From a virus: 26,279 nt of DNA. The stretch is from the IMG/VR virus record IMGVR_UViG_3300006810_000328, positions 1-26,279 of that record. One strand, given 5' to 3'. Below the pieces are notes generated by a model. It was not told the origin of the DNA and did not search any database. It worked only from the letters and a program-made list of their open reading frames with translations. A program made the position numbers and the translations under genes. Each line of letters begins with the position of its first letter. The stretch's first letter is position 1. This document shows, one piece after another, positions 24,551 to 26,279 of this stretch.

Positions 24551-25300
24551 ATGGCAGAAAAAACACCAATAAGAACGGTCTTTGACGGAGACGGCAACGC
24601 CACAGGTCTAGCAGAGTTTCAATCTGGTGAGTTTATAGGTGTCACGTATGGTGGTATTGGTCGTGCAACATTAACTACAAACTCAATATTATTAGGTAAT
24701 GGAACAGATGCTGTTCAAATGTCACCTATACAAATAGATGGTTCAACTATTTCATCGTCAGATTCTACTTTAATTACAATTAATGATGGATTGAACGTCA
24801 CTGGTAATTTATCAGTAGATGGTAATATGACAGTCACAGGAACTTTGACTGCTGTTAATTCTCAAACAATTAATATTACAAATTCATTTACTTTTGAAGG
24901 TTCGACAGCAGATGGTAATGAAACTCAATTAACAGTCACAGATCCAACTGCAGATAGAACAATTACTTTACCAGATGCAACTGGTCACATTCCAGTATTC
25001 GCAACATCAATGACAACAGCGATTACAGATGGATCAGCAAATCAAGTTTTAACAACTGATGGTTCAGGCGGTTTAACATTTGAATCCGTATCAACAGATT
25101 TACAAGAATCAACATTAACAACAGCACCAGCTTCTGAAGGTGATTTTGATTTAAGTTATGATCCTACTCAAACAACTCAGGAAACACCGTTTGAGGCAGT
25201 AGGCGCTGATGCTTTTGGAATTTCAACTTCATCTGTTGTTTTTAGTTATAATGACCCAGTTGGTTCAACAAATACAATAGATTTAGGAGCATTTTCATAG
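24551..25300 (+). CDS. Tail-fibre protein (249 aa)
   Basis: The N-terminal 'PIRTVFDGDGNATGLAEFQSGEFIGVTYGGIGRATLTTNSILLGNG' (about 5-50) is a fibre module with the typical 'ygGtG...l..nsillGnG' turn. It is followed by 'LNVTGNLSVDGNMTVTGTLTAVNSQTI' (about 79-105), a repeated 'l.v.Gnl.V.G..tv.G' shaft pattern, then 'RTITLPDATGHIPVF' and 'ANQVLTTDGSGGLTFESV'. The last part ('VVFSYNDPVGSTNTIDLGAF') looks like a small end domain. An AGGAGAT ribosome site lies just before the ATG. Part of the fibre run that begins at 21226; probably co-assembled with it. Confidence 0.82.
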   Translation: MAEKTPIRTVFDGDGNATGLAEFQSGEFIGVTYGGIGRATLTTNSILLGNGTDAVQMSPIQIDGSTISSSDSTLITINDGLNVTGNLSVDGNMTVTGTLTAVNSQTINITNSFTFEGSTADGNETQLTVTDPTADRTITLPDATGHIPVFATSMTTAITDGSANQVLTTDGSGGLTFESVSTDLQESTLTTAPASEGDFDLSYDPTQTTQETPFEAVGADAFGISTSSVVFSYNDPVGSTNTIDLGAFS

Positions 25301-25311
25301 GACTAAATCGT

Positions 25312-25319
25312 TATAAATA
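25312..25319 (+). promoter_or_regulatory. Late promoter box TATAAATA before the last fibre gene
   Basis: Exact octamer in the 39-base gap; the start of transcription near 25325 leaves an AGGAGA ribosome site (25325-25330) and then the ATG at 25340. Same geometry as at gene 8. Confidence 0.75.
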
Positions 25320-25339
25320 ACAATAGGAGATTAGAATAA

Positions 25340-25801
25340 ATGCCAACAGTATTACAATTTAGAAGAGGAACTACAGCACAGAACAATAGTTTTACTGGTG
25401 CTGCTGGGGAAATTAGTATTGATACTACATTAGATACTTTAAGAGTACACGATGGTTCTACAGCAGGTGGTTTAGAGCTTACTCAAAATACAGCAACTCA
25501 AACACTAACAAATAAAACTTTAACTAGTCCAACAGTTAATACACCTACTATTACAGGTGATACTACTTTTAGTGATGGTGCTTATGATTTTGATATTGCG
25601 TCACACGATGGTTCTAACGGACTAAAATTAGGTGGAACTTTAGTGACTTCAACTGCTGCTGAATTAAATTTATTAGATGGTGTCACAGCAACAACTGCTG
25701 AACTAAACTACACTGACGGTGTGACTTCTAATATTCAAACACAATTAGACGATAAAGCAGCAAAATCTTTCGCAATAGCACAAGCCATCGCTTTAGGATA
25801 A
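25340..25801 (+). CDS. Short tail-fibre protein with AIAQAIALG tail (153 aa)
   Basis: The N-terminus 'TVLQFRRGTTAQNNSFTGAAGEISIDTTLDTLRVHDGSTAGG' (about 3-44) is the widespread phage fibre opening ('lq.RRGt...n..ftga.GEi..dt...tlrvhDG...gG'). The shaft has 'TLTNKTLTSPTVNTPTITG', 'AAELNLLDGVTATTAELNYTDGV' (two copies of 'taELN.lDGVt') and 'SNIQTQLDDKAAKS', all common trimeric-fibre units. It ends in FAIAQAIALG, the tail shared with the genes at 13957 and, shortened, at 5519. It has its own late promoter and is followed by another, so it forms a single-gene unit before gene 13. Confidence 0.85.
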   Translation: MPTVLQFRRGTTAQNNSFTGAAGEISIDTTLDTLRVHDGSTAGGLELTQNTATQTLTNKTLTSPTVNTPTITGDTTFSDGAYDFDIASHDGSNGLKLGGTLVTSTAAELNLLDGVTATTAELNYTDGVTSNIQTQLDDKAAKSFAIAQAIALG

Positions 25802-25815
25802 TACTCTCTTATTCT

Positions 25816-25823
25816 TATAAATA
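25816..25823 (+). promoter_or_regulatory. Late promoter box TATAAATA before gene 13
   Basis: Exact octamer 18 bases before the neck gene, with a GGAGA ribosome site (about 25833-25837) in the leader. It probably opens the neck and sheath operon that continues past the right edge. Confidence 0.78.
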
Positions 25824-25841
25824 GTAGGGATTGGAGATTGT

Positions 25842-26279
25842 ATGGCAACACCAGCTAGTAGAGAAACACTAAAACAATACGCTTTAAGAGCTCTCGGTAA
25901 ACCCGTTATAGAGATAAATGTAGATGACGACCAGTTAGAAGATAGACTGGACGAAGCTTTACAATATTTCGCACAATATCACTATGATGGTATAAGAAGA
26001 ACTTACTTAAAGTATCAATACACACAGGTTGATTACGATAGAATTAATACTGATACAACAGAATCAGTCACTAAAAATTCAGTCACTACATCTTGGAAAG
26101 AAGCAAATGGTTTTATTGTAGTACCAGAAAGTGTAATTTCAGTTATCAATATATTCCCATATTCAAATAAAGGTAATCTAAACTTATTTGACGTAAGATA
26201 CCAATTAAGATTAAATGACCTTTATGATTTTTCTTCAACATCAATTATTAACTATGATGTTGTATTAAGACATTTAGAT
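25842..26279 (+). CDS. 13: Neck protein gp13 (N-terminal part, runs off the window)
   Basis: gp13 and gp14 form the neck that closes the filled head and joins it to the tail. The visible 146 residues begin 'MATPASRETLKQYALRALGKPVIEINVDDDQLEDRLDEALQYFAQYHYDGIRRTYLKY', a very characteristic opening of gp13 in marine T4-like phages (Leu/Gly-Lys-Pro, 'EINVDDDQ..DR.DEAL.Y....HYDG'). 'GFIVVPESVISVINIFPYSNKGNLNLFDVRYQLRLNDLYDF' follows in the expected order. The reading frame is open to the last base. The start is set by the GGAGA ribosome site and the fit to the family. The C-terminal half lies outside the window. Confidence 0.88.
   Translation, partial: MATPASRETLKQYALRALGKPVIEINVDDDQLEDRLDEALQYFAQYHYDGIRRTYLKYQYTQVDYDRINTDTTESVTKNSVTTSWKEANGFIVVPESVISVINIFPYSNKGNLNLFDVRYQLRLNDLYDFSSTSIINYDVVLRHLD

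Noticed and set aside
1-26279. tRNA genes, CRISPR arrays, insertion sequences, integrase or attachment sites
   Set aside because: No cloverleaf-like sequence, spaced direct repeats, transposase or recombinase motif was seen; intergenic space is too short for most of these.

Overview
The window is a densely packed, single-strand (+) stretch of a T4-like marine myovirus genome covering the baseplate and tail-fibre module. The evidence is the run of recognisable T4-type structural genes in the order usual for marine T4-like phages: PAAR tip, gp25, gp6, a gp7-position protein, gp8, a DUF4815 giant, fibres, then neck gp13 at the right edge. T4-type late-promoter boxes (TATAAATA) sit in most of the longer gaps. 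The strongly AT-rich composition, many 2-oxoglutarate (2OG) oxygenase genes and fibre style resemble phages of SAR11 or marine cyanobacteria. The host cannot be fixed from this window. I saw no tRNA, insertion sequence, CRISPR array or integrase, and no gene-free stretch over 300 bases.

Layout. (1) 1-7625, baseplate: the end of an unidentified gene, a 46-aa basic protein, PAAR, gp25, gp6, an 855-aa protein, a 55-aa small gene, a short fibre-like protein and gp8. (2) 7636-14439: a 2031-aa DUF4815 structural protein, a 73-aa coiled-coil protein and a short fibre-like protein. (3) 14547-16699: two small beta-rich proteins and a 501-aa modular adhesin (IPT/TIG, Ig-like, then a large Gly-rich C-terminal domain), closed by a strong intrinsic terminator. 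(4) 16744-20555: a cassette with its own promoter-like box carrying one unknown gene and five consecutive, divergent 2OG-Fe(II) oxygenase-like genes. (5) 20587-25801: a series of small and large fibre genes built from shared shuffled modules. (6) 25842-end: the start of neck gene 13.

How it works together. The baseplate genes build the wedges and tip. The following genes build the fibres and receptor-binding proteins. The embedded oxygenases could hydroxylate virion or host components; this is inference. Expression is probably late, from gp55-type sigma promoters, with frequent TAATG stop/start overlaps coupling translation.

The most striking observation is not a gene. In a by-eye scan, the pentamers GTTAC and GTAAC (one site, GTWAC, read on either strand) do not occur anywhere in the 26 kb. 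GTCAC and GTGAC are common, and valine codons before threonine are shifted to GTC/GTG to keep it so (19 of 19 Val-Thr pairs in the 2031-aa gene). That looks like sequence-specific avoidance of a restriction, nuclease or methylation site.
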